Assembly: GCF_022631375.1 (NCBI RefSeq)
Contig: NZ_JALBGC010000003.1
Coordinates: 744,001 to 808,000 of the forward strand
Reading direction: 5' to 3'
DNA: 64,000 nt
From: Hymenobacter cyanobacteriorum
Lineage (GTDB): Bacteria > Bacteroidota > Bacteroidia > Cytophagales > Hymenobacteraceae
Part shown: positions 33,320 to 42,346 of the stretch, piece by piece
Layout: each line of letters begins with the position of its first letter
Numbering within the stretch: position 1 is the first letter of the stretch
The notes under the pieces: generated by a model
What the model was told of the DNA's origin: nothing
Databases searched by the model: none
The model's input: the letters and a program-made list of their open reading frames with translations, nothing else
Program-made: the position numbers and the translations under genes

Positions 33320-36300
33320 ATGCGGAAAATACTGTTGGGTGCGGCGACCGTGATTATCGTGCTGCTGCTGGCGGCCGTAGCGGCCCCGTTCCTGTTCAAA
33401 GACAAGCTGCGGGCGCTGGCCGACAAGCAGATTGCCCAGCGCGTGCGGGCCAAGGTGCTGTACAACCCGGCCGATATCGACGTGAGCATTCTGCACTCCT
33501 TTCCGGATTTGACCCTGGATATCAAGAACCTGCGGGTGATTGGGCTCGACTCGTTCAGCCGCGACACGCTGGCCTACCTGCCCAACCTGCGCGTGGGGCT
33601 CGATGTGATGACAGTCATCAAAGGCCAGGAAATCAAGATTAACACCGTGGAGCTGGAGCGGCCCGACCTGAGCCTGCGCCGCCTGAAAAGCGGCCGCGCC
33701 AACTGGGACGTGGTGATTTCGGACTCGGCGGCCGCCGCCAAGGGCCAGGATACCAGTCAGGTGAGCCTGGCTATCAAGGGCTGGAAGCTGAACGACGGCC
33801 ATCTGCGCTACGAGGACCTGACGCTGCCCTTTCGGATGGAGGCGCGCGGGGTGAACCACAGCGGTAGCGGCGACTTCGCCCGCAACGTGTTCGATTTGAC
33901 CTCGAAAACGACGGCCACCGACCTCGACATGAGCTACAACAACGTGGCCTACGTGACCGACAAGCAGCTCGACGCCGACGTGACCATGCAGATGGACCTG
34001 GGCAAAAACCTTTACACTTTCAAGGATAACAAATTTAAGCTGAACGATTTTCCGTTCAGCTTCGCGGGCGTTATCGGCCTGCCCAACGCTACGGACATTA
34101 CTTACGACGTGACCTTCAAGGCGCTGGAAACGGATTTCAAAACCCTGCTGAGCCTAGTGCCGGGCGTGTTTACTGAGAAGTTCAAGAACATTGAAACCAG
34201 CGGCAAGGTGGCGTTTGATGGCTACGCCAAGGGCACGCAGACGGACACGCAGCTGCCCGGCTACGGCGTGAACCTGACCGTGACCAACGGCCAGTTCAAG
34301 TACCCCGAGCTGCCCCGCGCGGCCAAGAACATCAACCTGAAAATGCAGGTGAGCAACCCCACGGGCGTCACGAACGACGTGAAAGTCAACATTCCGCAGT
34401 TTCACCTCGACCTCGGCCCCGACCCGGTAGACGGCAACATCGCCATCGACGGCCTGAACCCGATGAAGGTGAACGGCCGCGTGAAAGCCAACGTGAACCT
34501 GGAAGAAGCCCTGAAAGTGTATCCGGTGAAGGACCTGGCCATGCGCGGGCAGTTTTTCGTGGACGGCACCGCCAAGGGCGTGTATTCGAAAACGCAGATG
34601 CCAGTGGTGAATGCGGCCATCCGACTGGCCAACGGCTACGTGAAATCGGCCAAATTCCCGGCCCCGATTGAGAACATCAACCTAAGCGGCACGGTGGTGA
34701 ACACGACCGGGCAGGTGAACGACACGCAGATAAACCTGCCGCAGTTTAAGATGGTCCTGGAAGGCGAGCCGCTGGAAGGCCGCCTGAGCGCGCACAACAT
34801 CGATAAGCCGGTGTTCGATACCAATGTGCGCGGCACGGTGGATTTAACCAAAATCACGAAGATTTTCCCGCTGCAGGGCATGACCGTGACGGGCCGCGTG
34901 GCCGGCGACATTGCCGCCAAAGGCAACATGGCCGACGTGGAAGCCGGCCGCTACCAGAATGTGGTGGCCAGCGGCACCGTGAAGGCCACCAACGTGACCT
35001 ACAAGAGCAAGGACCTGCCGCAGGGCGTAAAAATCAGCAGCGGCACCGCTACTTTCAACAACAACCAGATTGCGCTGCAAAGCCTGAACGGCGTGGCCGG
35101 CAGCTCCGATTTCGCGGCCTCGGGCACCATTAGCAACTATTTGGGCTATTTGTTCACGCCGGGACAGTCGCTGAAAGGAAATTTGACGGTGAACTCGCGC
35201 AATTTCAACGTGAACGAGTGGATGGTGGACGAGGTATCGGCTAAGCCTACGGTGGCCACTACCGGCGGTAAGGCTCCGGCCAAAGCCGAGGGCGTGCTCC
35301 AGATTCCGAAGTTCTTTGACCTCGTGCTGAATAGCCACGTGGATAACGTGACCTACGATAACCTGAAGCTGAGCAACGCCCAGGGCGTGGTGACGGTGAA
35401 CGACCAGACGGCCACGCTCAAAAACCTCACGTTCAATACACTGGGCGCTACTTTTGGCACTACGGGCAGCTACAGCAGCAAGAACCTGGCGCACCCGAAA
35501 TTTAACTTCGGGCTGAATATCAAGGATTTGAATTTCCAGAAGGCGTTTGCGGCCTTCAATACCATTAAGACGCTGGTGCCGCTGGCCAGCCAGGTAGAGG
35601 GCGTGTTTGGCACCAACTTTAGCGTGAGCGGCGAGATGGGGCCCGACATGTTCCCGAACCTGGCCACGCTCTCAGGCAGGGGCCTGTTTGACGTGGTACG
35701 GGCGGCCGTGGGGCAGTCGGAGGCGCTGACCAAAATTGCCAGCCTGACCACACTGCCCGATTTGAAGAACTTCGTGGTGATTAACAAGAAGATTCAGGCC
35801 AACATCGTGAACGGCAACCTCGTGGTGCAGCCGTTCGATTTGCAGATTGGTGACATTAAAATGACGCTGGGCGGGCAGAACAGCCTGACCGGGGCGCTGG
35901 CTTACGTCACGGCCATCAACACGCCCACCGGCAAGCTGGGCAACGCCCTCAATAGCCAGCTCACCAAGCTCACGGGCGTGCAGAACATCCAGGGCACCGA
36001 CCGGGTGACGCTGGGCCTCGACATTGGCGGCACGGTGAAGGCCCCGATTGTGAAGCTGACCAGCGGCAGCATGAAGGCCCAGGGCCAGACGCTGGTGAAG
36101 AACGTGGCCAAGCAAAAGGCGCTCGACCTGCTCGGGGTGAAGCCCCGCGCCATCAGCAAGGAAGACAGCATCCGCCGGGCGGGCCAGACGGCCGAGGAAG
36201 CCGCCGCCCAGGCCGAACTCGACAAAAAGCAGCAGAAGATTGATGCGGCCAACAAGGCGAAGGAGCAGTTGGCGAAGGGCTTCAACAGCCTTTTCAACAA

Positions 36301-36358
36301 GCCAAAACCCAAGCCGAAACCGGTTGACCCCGAGCCTGCCGACTCAACCAAAAAATAG
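33320..36358 (+). CDS. AsmA-like family protein
   Basis: 1012 residues. One N-terminal membrane span (LLGAATVIIVLLLAAVAAPFLF) then a long repetitive beta-rich periplasmic body with the typical AsmA start LYNPADIDVSILHSFPDLTLDIKNLRVIG, and repeated segments such as GQVNDTQINLPQFKMVLEGEP and VTNDVKVNIPQFHLDLGPDP. The C-terminus is charged (KPKPKPVDPEPADSTKK). AsmA-like proteins form periplasm-spanning grooves that carry phospholipids to the outer membrane. An autonomous gene with its own candidate promoter. Substrate not shown here. Confidence 0.9.
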   Translation: MRKILLGAATVIIVLLLAAVAAPFLFKDKLRALADKQIAQRVRAKVLYNPADIDVSILHSFPDLTLDIKNLRVIGLDSFSRDTLAYLPNLRVGLDVMTVIKGQEIKINTVELERPDLSLRRLKSGRANWDVVISDSAAAAKGQDTSQVSLAIKGWKLNDGHLRYEDLTLPFRMEARGVNHSGSGDFARNVFDLTSKTTATDLDMSYNNVAYVTDKQLDADVTMQMDLGKNLYTFKDNKFKLNDFPFSFAGVIGLPNATDITYDVTFKALETDFKTLLSLVPGVFTEKFKNIETSGKVAFDGYAKGTQTDTQLPGYGVNLTVTNGQFKYPELPRAAKNINLKMQVSNPTGVTNDVKVNIPQFHLDLGPDPVDGNIAIDGLNPMKVNGRVKANVNLEEALKVYPVKDLAMRGQFFVDGTAKGVYSKTQMPVVNAAIRLANGYVKSAKFPAPIENINLSGTVVNTTGQVNDTQINLPQFKMVLEGEPLEGRLSAHNIDKPVFDTNVRGTVDLTKITKIFPLQGMTVTGRVAGDIAAKGNMADVEAGRYQNVVASGTVKATNVTYKSKDLPQGVKISSGTATFNNNQIALQSLNGVAGSSDFAASGTISNYLGYLFTPGQSLKGNLTVNSRNFNVNEWMVDEVSAKPTVATTGGKAPAKAEGVLQIPKFFDLVLNSHVDNVTYDNLKLSNAQGVVTVNDQTATLKNLTFNTLGATFGTTGSYSSKNLAHPKFNFGLNIKDLNFQKAFAAFNTIKTLVPLASQVEGVFGTNFSVSGEMGPDMFPNLATLSGRGLFDVVRAAVGQSEALTKIASLTTLPDLKNFVVINKKIQANIVNGNLVVQPFDLQIGDIKMTLGGQNSLTGALAYVTAINTPTGKLGNALNSQLTKLTGVQNIQGTDRVTLGLDIGGTVKAPIVKLTSGSMKAQGQTLVKNVAKQKALDLLGVKPRAISKEDSIRRAGQTAEEAAAQAELDKKQQKIDAANKAKEQLAKGFNSLFNKPKPKPKPVDPEPADSTKK

Positions 36359-36459
36359 GCAGCGGGCAACTTTGGCAGTGTTATTGAAGTAAGCCGCTCT
36401 GCTACCGCATTGGTAGCGAATAAGTTGCATTTATTCAATAACTGATTAACTCCCACCCT

Positions 36460-37299
36460 ATGAAAATCACCCGTCTGCTGCCCCTGGCGGCTGTGGCCCT
36501 GCTGGGCCTGGCCGGCTGCTCGAAATCTGACGATGCCGCGAATACGTCCAAGCTCGAAGTGCGGCTGATGGATGCGCCCGGCGACTTTCAAAGTGTGGTG
36601 CTGGATGTGCGCCAGATTGAAGTGCACCTGAAGGACGAGGGCGACCCGGACGGCTGGAAAACGCTGAACTTCAGCCCGCAGGTCATCAACGTGCTCGAGT
36701 ATGTGAACGGCCGCTCGGCCTTGCTGGTGAGCGATGATTTCGCCCCTGGCGACCTCAAGGAAATTCGCCTCATCCTCGGGCCCAACAGCTACGTGGTGGG
36801 CCGCGACGGCCAGCAGTACGACCTGAAAACGCCCAGCGGCCAGACCTCGGGCGTGAAGCTGAAGCTGGAAAAAGCTACCCTGAAGCAGCGCGAAACCTTC
36901 CAGCTGCTACTTGATTTCGACGTGGCCAAGTCCATTGTGGAGCGCGGCAACTGGAAGCCCGGCAACGACAAAAAGGAGCGGTATCTGCTCAAGCCCGTCA
37001 TTCGGGTAGTGGCGCAGGACTTGCGTGGCGGCATCGTGGGTACGGTGAGCCCGGCGGCGGCCCGTCCTCAGATTCTGGCCATCCGCAGCAGCATTCTGGG
37101 CCCCGATACGGTGAGCACCTCGGCCGATGCCTCGGGCGCTTACCAGATTGGCGGCCTGCCAGCCGGTACCTACCGCGTCGAGTATTATCCCAGCGCCACG
37201 TCACCCGCAAATCAGCCAGCCTACCGCAACGTCATCCGCACCGGCATCACGGTGGTGAACGAGCAGATGACGCCGCTGGGCAATACCAGCCTCAACTAG
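36460..37299 (+). CDS. DUF4382 domain lipoprotein
   Basis: 279 residues. Lipoprotein signal LAAVALLGLAGCSKSDD with Cys at about 21. The DUF4382 domain spans about 29-190 (LEVRLMDAPGDFQSVVLDVRQIEVHL, FSPQVINVLEYVNGRSALL, LKEIRLILGPNSYVV). A C-terminal carboxypeptidase-regulatory-like beta-sandwich follows (GGIVGTVSPAAARPQILAI..., GAYQIGGLPAGTYRVEY). Function of DUF4382 is not known; it is widespread among secreted Bacteroidota proteins. It starts 101 nt after the AsmA-like gene and ends at a strong terminator, so the two might share a transcript. Confidence 0.9.
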   Translation: MKITRLLPLAAVALLGLAGCSKSDDAANTSKLEVRLMDAPGDFQSVVLDVRQIEVHLKDEGDPDGWKTLNFSPQVINVLEYVNGRSALLVSDDFAPGDLKEIRLILGPNSYVVGRDGQQYDLKTPSGQTSGVKLKLEKATLKQRETFQLLLDFDVAKSIVERGNWKPGNDKKERYLLKPVIRVVAQDLRGGIVGTVSPAAARPQILAIRSSILGPDTVSTSADASGAYQIGGLPAGTYRVEYYPSATSPANQPAYRNVIRTGITVVNEQMTPLGNTSLN

Positions 37300-37342
37300 A
37301 CCCACGGATTGACGCGGATTTCGCGGATTTTGTAGTCGGATT

Positions 37343-37384
37343 CAACGAAAAAAGGCTGCCCATTCGGACAGCCTTTTTTCGTTG
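37343..37384. terminator. Bidirectional terminator between DUF4382 gene and gntK
   Basis: CAACGAAAAAAGGCTG pairs perfectly with CAGCCTTTTTTCGTTG around a 10-nt loop. It serves both convergent genes. Confidence 0.92.
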
Positions 37385-37405
37385 GCGAAAACGCCATTTG
37401 GTGGT

Positions 37406-37930
37406 CTAAGCAGCCTTTACGGCCGGCTTGGTACCGAATGCAGCGTTCTGCGCTTTTGCATCCACAATTTGCTGCACCAGCTCCTCCGGCGTGGCCGTGA
37501 TGGACAGGGTGAGGGCATAGGCTGGGCGCTCCAGCGTGGCCAGCTGCGAAGCCAGCATGTCGGCGTGCATATAGTGGCCTTTGCGGCTGCCCATGCGCTC
37601 GAGCAGCAGCTCACGCGGGCCATCGAGGAATATCCAATGGATGGGGCTGTGCACACCGCTTTGCAGGGTGGTACGGTATGTTTCCTTCAGGGCCGAGCAA
37701 GCCAGAATGGCCCCACCGGCGGCTTCCCACTCGCCCAGCTTGGTGGCCAGGGTGGCCAGCCAGTCGCGCCGGTCGTCGTCGGTGAGGGGCGTGCCGTGGC
37801 TCATCTTGTCGATGTTGGCGGCCGAGTGGAAGGCATCACCGTCGTAGAACGGCAGGCCCAGGCGCGGGGCCAGCTGCTCGCCCACCGTGCTTTTGCCGCA
37901 GCCCGAAACACCCATCACAATGCAAACCAT
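37406..37930 (-). CDS. gntK: Gluconokinase
   Basis: 174 residues, P-loop kinase that phosphorylates gluconate to 6-phosphogluconate. Walker A GVSGCGKST lies at residues 7-15; PFYDGDAFHSAANIDKMSHGTPLTDDDRRDWL is the characteristic gluconokinase substrate region, with ACSALKETYR and GHYMHADMLASQLATLE further on. Length and motifs match GntK rather than shikimate kinase. The gene lies 36 nt downstream of a DinB-family gene on the same strand, probably co-transcribed. No other gluconate gene is nearby. Confidence 0.93.
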   Translation of the reverse strand: MVCIVMGVSGCGKSTVGEQLAPRLGLPFYDGDAFHSAANIDKMSHGTPLTDDDRRDWLATLATKLGEWEAAGGAILACSALKETYRTTLQSGVHSPIHWIFLDGPRELLLERMGSRKGHYMHADMLASQLATLERPAYALTLSITATPEELVQQIVDAKAQNAAFGTKPAVKAA

Positions 37931-37966
37931 ACGCGTAGCTGGAATTGAAAAAAAGGAGCCGGCGGC

Positions 37967-38458
37967 TTACAACTGTGGTTCGACCTGTCCGGTCATTTCG
38001 CGGCAGTAAGTAATGAAGTCGGAGTTGACGGGCTCCAGGCCGCCCTCGCGCATCTTGGTGGCTACTTGGCCGCGGTGGTAGGTAGCGTGCGTCACGGCGT
38101 GGGTGAGAATGTCGCTCACCTGCGAGTCGAAGGCATCGCCCTGCGAGTTGGTGTACTGAATGTGACGGGTGAGCTCGGCCTCGTCGGTGGTTTCGCAGAG
38201 CTCGCGCAGGCGCTCCGACGACTGCTCGTGCCAGTGGTGAATGCCGGCCAAATCGTGCTCCTGCCACACTTTCACCGGGCTTTGCGTGCCGGTGATGCGG
38301 GCAATCCATATGCACTGGGCATTGATGAGGTGGCTGAACAGGCGCAGAGCAGGCTGAGGAGCTTCTTTGCCCGCTGCCACCGACGAATCGAGGCGGCGTA
38401 GCAGGGTTTCGTTGGCCCAGACGTTGAACGCGCCGAGCTTGGCAATGGTGTTAATCAT
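37967..38458 (-). CDS. DinB family protein
   Basis: 163 residues, a four-helix metal-binding protein of the DinB/YfiT type. The three metal-binding histidines can be placed in RLFSHLINAQCIW, and in the pair within LTHAVTHATYHRGQV. Members include thiol-dependent S-transferases (bacillithiol or mycothiol) and damage-inducible proteins of unknown role. Start ATG 38458 is 4 nt from a long inverted repeat. gntK follows. Confidence 0.9.
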   Translation of the reverse strand: MINTIAKLGAFNVWANETLLRRLDSSVAAGKEAPQPALRLFSHLINAQCIWIARITGTQSPVKVWQEHDLAGIHHWHEQSSERLRELCETTDEAELTRHIQYTNSQGDAFDSQVSDILTHAVTHATYHRGQVATKMREGGLEPVNSDFITYCREMTGQVEPQL

Positions 38459-38462
38459 GTCT

Positions 38463-38550
38463 AATTATGAATTATGAGTTATGAATTATGAGTTCAAACC
38501 ACAACTTGCCCACGTGGCAACTCATAATTCATAACTCATAATTCATAATT
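38463..38550. repeat. Family C inverted repeat (AATTATG arms)
   Basis: Perfect 32-nt arms, 38463-38494 and 38519-38550, loop 24 nt. Each arm is four 7-nt units (AATTATG, AATTATG, AGTTATG, AATTATG) plus AGTT. It fills nearly the whole gap between the DinB gene and the DUF6970 gene. Confidence 0.95.
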
Positions 38551-38551
38551 C

Positions 38552-39010
38552 TTATCGTGGGTCTTGCCAGACCACTTTTTCGTTGGATTTGCGTTTTTCG
38601 AAGTCAGCACATTGGCCGTCGCCTTTGCCCGTGATGCCACCGTCGGGGTGGCAGATGAGCTTGCCTCGGGTATCGAATACTTCGGAATACTGGTCGCAGC
38701 ACGGGGCCGAAATGTAATACACCGTTTGGCCGTTGTACTGGTAGCGCATAATGCGCGTGATGGGGTTGCGCTTGCGCTCGGCCAGCACCGCCGCGATGCG
38801 CGCCTTTAGCCACTGCGGGCGGGCGGTGGTGTCGGATTCGGGCACGTAGCGGTTCACGGGGTCGACGGTGTTGGTGCTGGTGGGAGCGGGGGTGTCGGTG
38901 CCCGATACGCTGCCGCTGGGCGGCGGGGTGGTGGGCGTGGTCACGCTCACCTGCTGGTGGGCGCAGGCCGAGGTGATGAGCAAAGCTGCGGCAATGGAAA
39001 ACAGGCGCAT
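38552..39010 (-). CDS. Lipoprotein with C-terminal DUF6970-like domain
   Basis: 152 residues. Signal LFSIAAALLITSACAHQ with lipobox-like TSAC. A Pro/Thr-rich linker leads to the C-terminal domain: WLKARIAAVLAERKRNPITRIMRYQYNGQTVYYI, CCDQYSEVFD, LICHPDGGITGKGDGQC. I recall this cysteine pattern as DUF6970, which has no known function. ATG 39010 starts the signal peptide; an ATG 27 nt upstream is possible but adds a charged stretch. It ends next to the family C repeat. Confidence 0.8.
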   Translation of the reverse strand: MRLFSIAAALLITSACAHQQVSVTTPTTPPPSGSVSGTDTPAPTSTNTVDPVNRYVPESDTTARPQWLKARIAAVLAERKRNPITRIMRYQYNGQTVYYISAPCCDQYSEVFDTRGKLICHPDGGITGKGDGQCADFEKRKSNEKVVWQDPR

Positions 39011-39094
39011 AGGTTCAAAGGAAAAAAGTCCCGGCAAGCGAGAGTCCGGCTTAGGGTACGCCCGGCGCGGGCAATGGTTGAGGTAAGGCCGGAA

Positions 39095-39496
39095 TCAGAC
39101 CGAAAACAGGTGCGGGCCAAACACCAGCGCCCCGACCGCCACGGCCCCAGCGGCGGCCAGCAGCACGGCCCCGGCCGCTACGTCCTTGGCCTTGCCCGCC
39201 AGCGGGTGAAAGTCGGGCGAGGCCAAATCGGTCAGCGCTTCGATGGCGGTGTTTAGCAATTCGGCCGTCCATACGCCGGCCACGGCCAGCGCCACCAGCG
39301 CCCATTCCAGCCGGCCGAGGCGGTAGTAAAAGCCCAGGCCCAGCACCAGCACCGTAGCCAGCGCGTGAAAGCGCAGGTGAATTTCCGAGCGCAGCGCGCT
39401 CCACACGCCACGGCCGGCGTGGCCGAAGCTGGCCACGCGCCGCCGCCACAGGCCGTCGGGCGGGCGCAGCTGGTTGGGTTCGTCGGGCTTAGCCAC
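39095..39496 (-). CDS. dgkA: Diacylglycerol / undecaprenol kinase family protein
   Basis: 133 residues with three membrane spans and the DgkA signature ELLNTAIEALTDL. The N-terminal part ASFGHAGRGVWSALRSEIHLRFHALATVLV fits the amphipathic helix and first span. It recycles diacylglycerol or phosphorylates undecaprenol for cell-wall synthesis, in the inner membrane. The most likely start is GTG 39496, which overlaps the end of the GNAT gene by 8 nt (GTGGCTAA); no ATG gives a plausible protein. The symbol follows family practice and the lipid substrate is not proven. Confidence 0.85.
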   Translation of the reverse strand: MAKPDEPNQLRPPDGLWRRRVASFGHAGRGVWSALRSEIHLRFHALATVLVLGLGFYYRLGRLEWALVALAVAGVWTAELLNTAIEALTDLASPDFHPLAGKAKDVAAGAVLLAAAGAVAVGALVFGPHLFSV

Positions 39497-40082
39497 GAAC
39501 TTCAAACTTCTGAAACACCGACTGCCGCAGCGCCGGCCACTCGGGCCGGATGATGCTGAAAATAACAGTGTCGCGCCGGATGCCGCCCTGCGTGGGGCGG
39601 TGGCTGCGCAGCAGGCCCTCCTCGGTGGCACCCATGCGGGCCATAGCCGTGCGCGACTTGTGGTTGCGCGAGTCGGTTTCGAGCTCTACCCGCTCGCAGT
39701 TCAACGCCCCGAAGGCGTGGCTGAGCAGCAGGTGCTTGCAGGCCCGGTTCAGCCCCGAGCGCTGAAACTTGGTGCCCACCCAGGTGTAGCCGATGCTCAG
39801 GCTTTGGTTGGACTCGCTCACGTTGTAGTAGCTGGTGCTGCCGGCCAACTCGCCGGTTTCGCGGTCGATGATGGCAAACGGGTAGCGCAGGCCCTGCTCG
39901 CGGCCCTCGATGGCTTGGCGCAGGTAGGCCGCCAGGCTCACCGCGTCGTCGCCCCGCGTGAGGGTGTATTTCCAGATATCAGCGTCCATCGCCACCGCTT
40001 TCAGGGCCTCGAAGTCGGTGAGCTCCAGCGGGCGCAGGCGAGCGCGGCGGTTTTCGAGAACAATGGGAGCGGAGAAGTCCAT
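39489..40082 (-). CDS. GNAT family N-acetyltransferase (RimJ/RimL-like)
   Basis: 197 residues. Typical RimJ/L-type GNAT layout: ENRRARLRPLELTDFEAL at the start, the substrate loop, LSIGYTWVGTKFQRSGLNRACKHLLLSHAFGALNCERVELETDSRNHKSRTAMARMGATEEG in the acetyl-CoA binding half, and a final strand IRRDTVIFSII. It acetylates an N-terminus or a small molecule; the substrate is not predictable. Translationally coupled to dgkA (8-nt overlap). Confidence 0.9.
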   Translation of the reverse strand: MDFSAPIVLENRRARLRPLELTDFEALKAVAMDADIWKYTLTRGDDAVSLAAYLRQAIEGREQGLRYPFAIIDRETGELAGSTSYYNVSESNQSLSIGYTWVGTKFQRSGLNRACKHLLLSHAFGALNCERVELETDSRNHKSRTAMARMGATEEGLLRSHRPTQGGIRRDTVIFSIIRPEWPALRQSVFQKFEVRG

Positions 40083-40127
40083 AGGCGTGCAAAGATGCTG
40101 GGGAAAAAGGAAAGCTATTATAAAACC

Positions 40128-40213
40128 TCATGCAGAGCGCAGCGAAGCATCTTTACCGCAATAGTAAATTCAATTACTGCTGCGGTAAAGATGCTTCGCT
40201 GCGCTCTGCATGA
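40128..40213. repeat. Family A inverted repeat (GTCATGCA variant)
   Basis: 33-nt perfect arms 40128-40160 and 40181-40213, reading TCATGCAGAGCGCAGCGAAG onward to CTTTACCGCA. TGC and GCA within each arm can pair. It lies between fumC and the GNAT gene. Confidence 0.9.
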
Positions 40214-40234
40214 CGGCCTGGAGCCGCTGACGGT

Positions 40235-41635
40235 CTATTTAATCTCGCCCACCATTTCCTCCGGCTTCATCCACTCGTCAAACTCGTCGGCGGTCACGTA
40301 GCCGAGCTTGATGGCGGTTTCCTTCAGGGTCGAGCCGTTTTTGTGGGCCGTCTGGGCAATTTCGGCGGCTTTGTAGTAGCCAATGTGCGGGTTGAGGGCC
40401 GTCACGAGCATCAGCGACGAGTCAACGTGCTTTTTGATGTTGGCTTTAATGGGCTCGATGCCCACGGCACACTTATCGGTGAAGCTCACGCACACGTCGC
40501 CGATGAGGCGGGCCGAGTGCAGGAAGTTGTAAATCATCACCGGCTTGAACACGTTCAGTTCGAAGTGGCCCATCGAGCCGCCCACCGTGATGGCCACGTC
40601 GTTGCCCATCACCTGGGCGGCCACCATCGTCATGGCCTCGCACTGCGTGGGGTTCACCTTGCCGGGCATGATGCTGGAGCCAGGCTCGTTGTCGGGAATA
40701 TCAATCTCGCCGATGCCAGCGCGCGGGCCCGAGCTGAGCATGCGGATGTCGTTGGCAATTTTCATCAGGCTCACGGCCACGGTTTTGAGGGCGCCGTGGG
40801 CTTCCACGATGGCATCGTGGGCGGCCAGGGCTTCAAACTTATTTTCGGCCGTGACGAAAGGCAGGCCGGTGAGGTCGGCAATGTGCTTGGCCACGTTCAC
40901 CGCGTACTTCGGCGGGGTGTTGATGCCCGTGCCCACGGCCGTGCCGCCCAGCGCCAGCTCGCTCAGGTGGGCCAGCGTGTTCTTGATGGCCTTCAGGCCG
41001 TGGTCGAGCTGGCTCACGTAGCCCGAAAACTCCTGGCCCAGCGTGAGCGGCGTGGCATCCATGAAATGGGTGCGGCCGATTTTCACGATGTGCATGAAGT
41101 CTTTCGACTTGGCTTTCAGCGCGTCGCGCAGCTTCTCGATGCCGGGGATGGTGGTTTCGACCAGGATTTTGTAGGCCGCGATGTGCATGGCCGTCGGGAA
41201 CGTGTCGTTCGAGCTCTGGCTCTTGTTCACGTCGTCGTTGGGGGCCAGGGCCTTCTTCTCGTCGGTGAGTTGGCCGCCGCTCAGCACGTGGCCGCGGTAG
41301 GCAATCACCTCATTCACATTCATGTTGCTCTGGGTGCCCGAGCCGGTTTGCCACACCACCAGCGGGAACGAGTCGGCGAGCTTGCCGGCCAGAATCTCGT
41401 CGGCTACCTGGCCGATGAGGTCGGCTTTCTCGGCCGAGAGTACGCCCGCGTCGCGGTTGGTGAAAGCGGCGGCTTTCTTCAGGTAAGCGAAGGCGGCGAT
41501 GATTTCCTTGGGCATCCGGTTGATGTCCTGCGCGATGGGGAAGTTCTCGATGCTGCGCTGGGTTTGGGCGCCCCAGTAGGCGGTGGCGGGCACCTGCACG
41601 GTGCCCATGGTGTCCTTTTCGGTGCGGAAAGCCAT
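40235..41635 (-). CDS. fumC: Fumarate hydratase class II
   Basis: Converts fumarate to malate in the TCA cycle; homotetramer without iron-sulfur cluster. 466 residues with the fumarase/aspartase signature [16 protein letters not shown], the substrate-binding stretch [16 protein letters not shown], and the start [33 protein letters not shown] 41635 is the family start. On the minus strand its leader carries CCCATTTTCACA 10 nt before the ATG, a mirror image of the divergent dodecin leader. A -7 box (TACTTTTG) is at 41696-41703. Confidence 0.96.
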   Translation of the reverse strand: MAFRTEKDTMGTVQVPATAYWGAQTQRSIENFPIAQDINRMPKEIIAAFAYLKKAAAFTNRDAGVLSAEKADLIGQVADEILAGKLADSFPLVVWQTGSGTQSNMNVNEVIAYRGHVLSGGQLTDEKKALAPNDDVNKSQSSNDTFPTAMHIAAYKILVETTIPGIEKLRDALKAKSKDFMHIVKIGRTHFMDATPLTLGQEFSGYVSQLDHGLKAIKNTLAHLSELALGGTAVGTGINTPPKYAVNVAKHIADLTGLPFVTAENKFEALAAHDAIVEAHGALKTVAVSLMKIANDIRMLSSGPRAGIGEIDIPDNEPGSSIMPGKVNPTQCEAMTMVAAQVMGNDVAITVGGSMGHFELNVFKPVMIYNFLHSARLIGDVCVSFTDKCAVGIEPIKANIKKHVDSSLMLVTALNPHIGYYKAAEIAQTAHKNGSTLKETAIKLGYVTADEFDEWMKPEEMVGEIK

Positions 41636-41645
41636 TTTTTCTTGC

Positions 41646-41822
41646 TGTGAAAATGGGAGAATGTAGAGAGAACAGAATTGGGTGGGAACAGGCCACAAAA
41701 GTACGTCGCGCCGGAAACCCGCCGGTCGTCGCGTCCGGAATGGCCGAAAAACGACTTCCCGCGTACACCGGCCCAGAAATCAGCGGGACATTCTCCCATT
41801 CTCACCTCTTCCCATTTTCACA
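41646..41822. repeat. Mirror-image leader repeat between fumC and dodecin
   Basis: TGTGAAAATGGGAGAATGT (41646-41664) is matched by its reverse complement at 41788-41822, which carries one extra 16-nt stretch. The arm consists of 8-nt units such as GTGAAAAT, GGGAAGAG, GTGAGAAT, GGGAGAAT. Both arms sit exactly 10 nt before the ATG of the gene they face. Confidence 0.8.
41696..41703 (-). promoter_or_regulatory. -7 promoter box for fumC
   Basis: Minus-strand TACTTTTG, 60 nt before the fumC ATG, so the leader would include the mirrored repeat arm. Confidence 0.45.
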
Positions 41823-41832
41823 TCCAATAAAA

Positions 41833-42207
41833 ATGTCCTCCCTCAAGCAAGTCATTGAAATCCTGGCCTCGTCGGATAAAAGCTTCGAAGACGCCCTGCA
41901 AAAAGCCCTGGCCGAAGTCAGCAAGTCCATTCCCAACATCACCTCGCTCTACGTGAAGGACCAGAGCTGCAAGGTGCGCAACAACCGCATCGTGGAGTAC
42001 CGCGTCACGGCCAAAGTGAGCTTCGGCACGCCCACCGAGCCGCTCGATATGTCGGAAATCGACCGCACGTTCAACGAAGCCCCCGAGTTGGCCGGCAACG
42101 GTGCGCCCGACTACAGCGACGTGGATTTCCATGCCAAACCCGGCCTCGACGTGCAGCCCGGCGGCAGCGCGACCGAGCCCGAGAGCGGCGGCGGCTACAG
42201 CGGCTAG
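41833..42207 (+). CDS. Dodecin family protein with a long acidic/Gly-rich tail
   Basis: 124 residues. Residues 1-70 are a dodecin: KQVIEILASSDKSFEDALQKALAEVSKSIPNITSLYVKDQSCKVRNNRIVEYRVTAKVSF. Dodecins form hollow dodecamers that bind flavins or CoA and act as flavin buffers. The usual length is about 65-75, so the tail (MSEIDRTFNEAPELAG...PESGGGYSG) of about 50 residues is unusual. ATG 41833 is chosen from the family start; the open frame continues upstream into the fumC promoter. Divergent from fumC with a mirrored leader, ends at a terminator. Confidence 0.9.
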   Translation: MSSLKQVIEILASSDKSFEDALQKALAEVSKSIPNITSLYVKDQSCKVRNNRIVEYRVTAKVSFGTPTEPLDMSEIDRTFNEAPELAGNGAPDYSDVDFHAKPGLDVQPGGSATEPESGGGYSG

Positions 42208-42232
42208 TTAAGTAGCTTAAGGTTTGGTTTCG

Positions 42233-42276
42233 GCCGCGCCAGCTGGTTCTTCGGGACCGGGTGGCGCGGCTTTTTT
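42233..42276 (+). terminator. Rho-independent terminator after the dodecin gene
   Basis: GCCGCGCC pairs with GGCGCGGC followed by TTTTTT. The 22-nt middle can form a second small stem. Confidence 0.8.
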
Positions 42277-42346
42277 GCGCCACGTGGCTACCTTGCCCGG
42301 GTAAGGACTGGCGCATGCTGCGACGTTTCCTAAACTCGGGTTTGTT

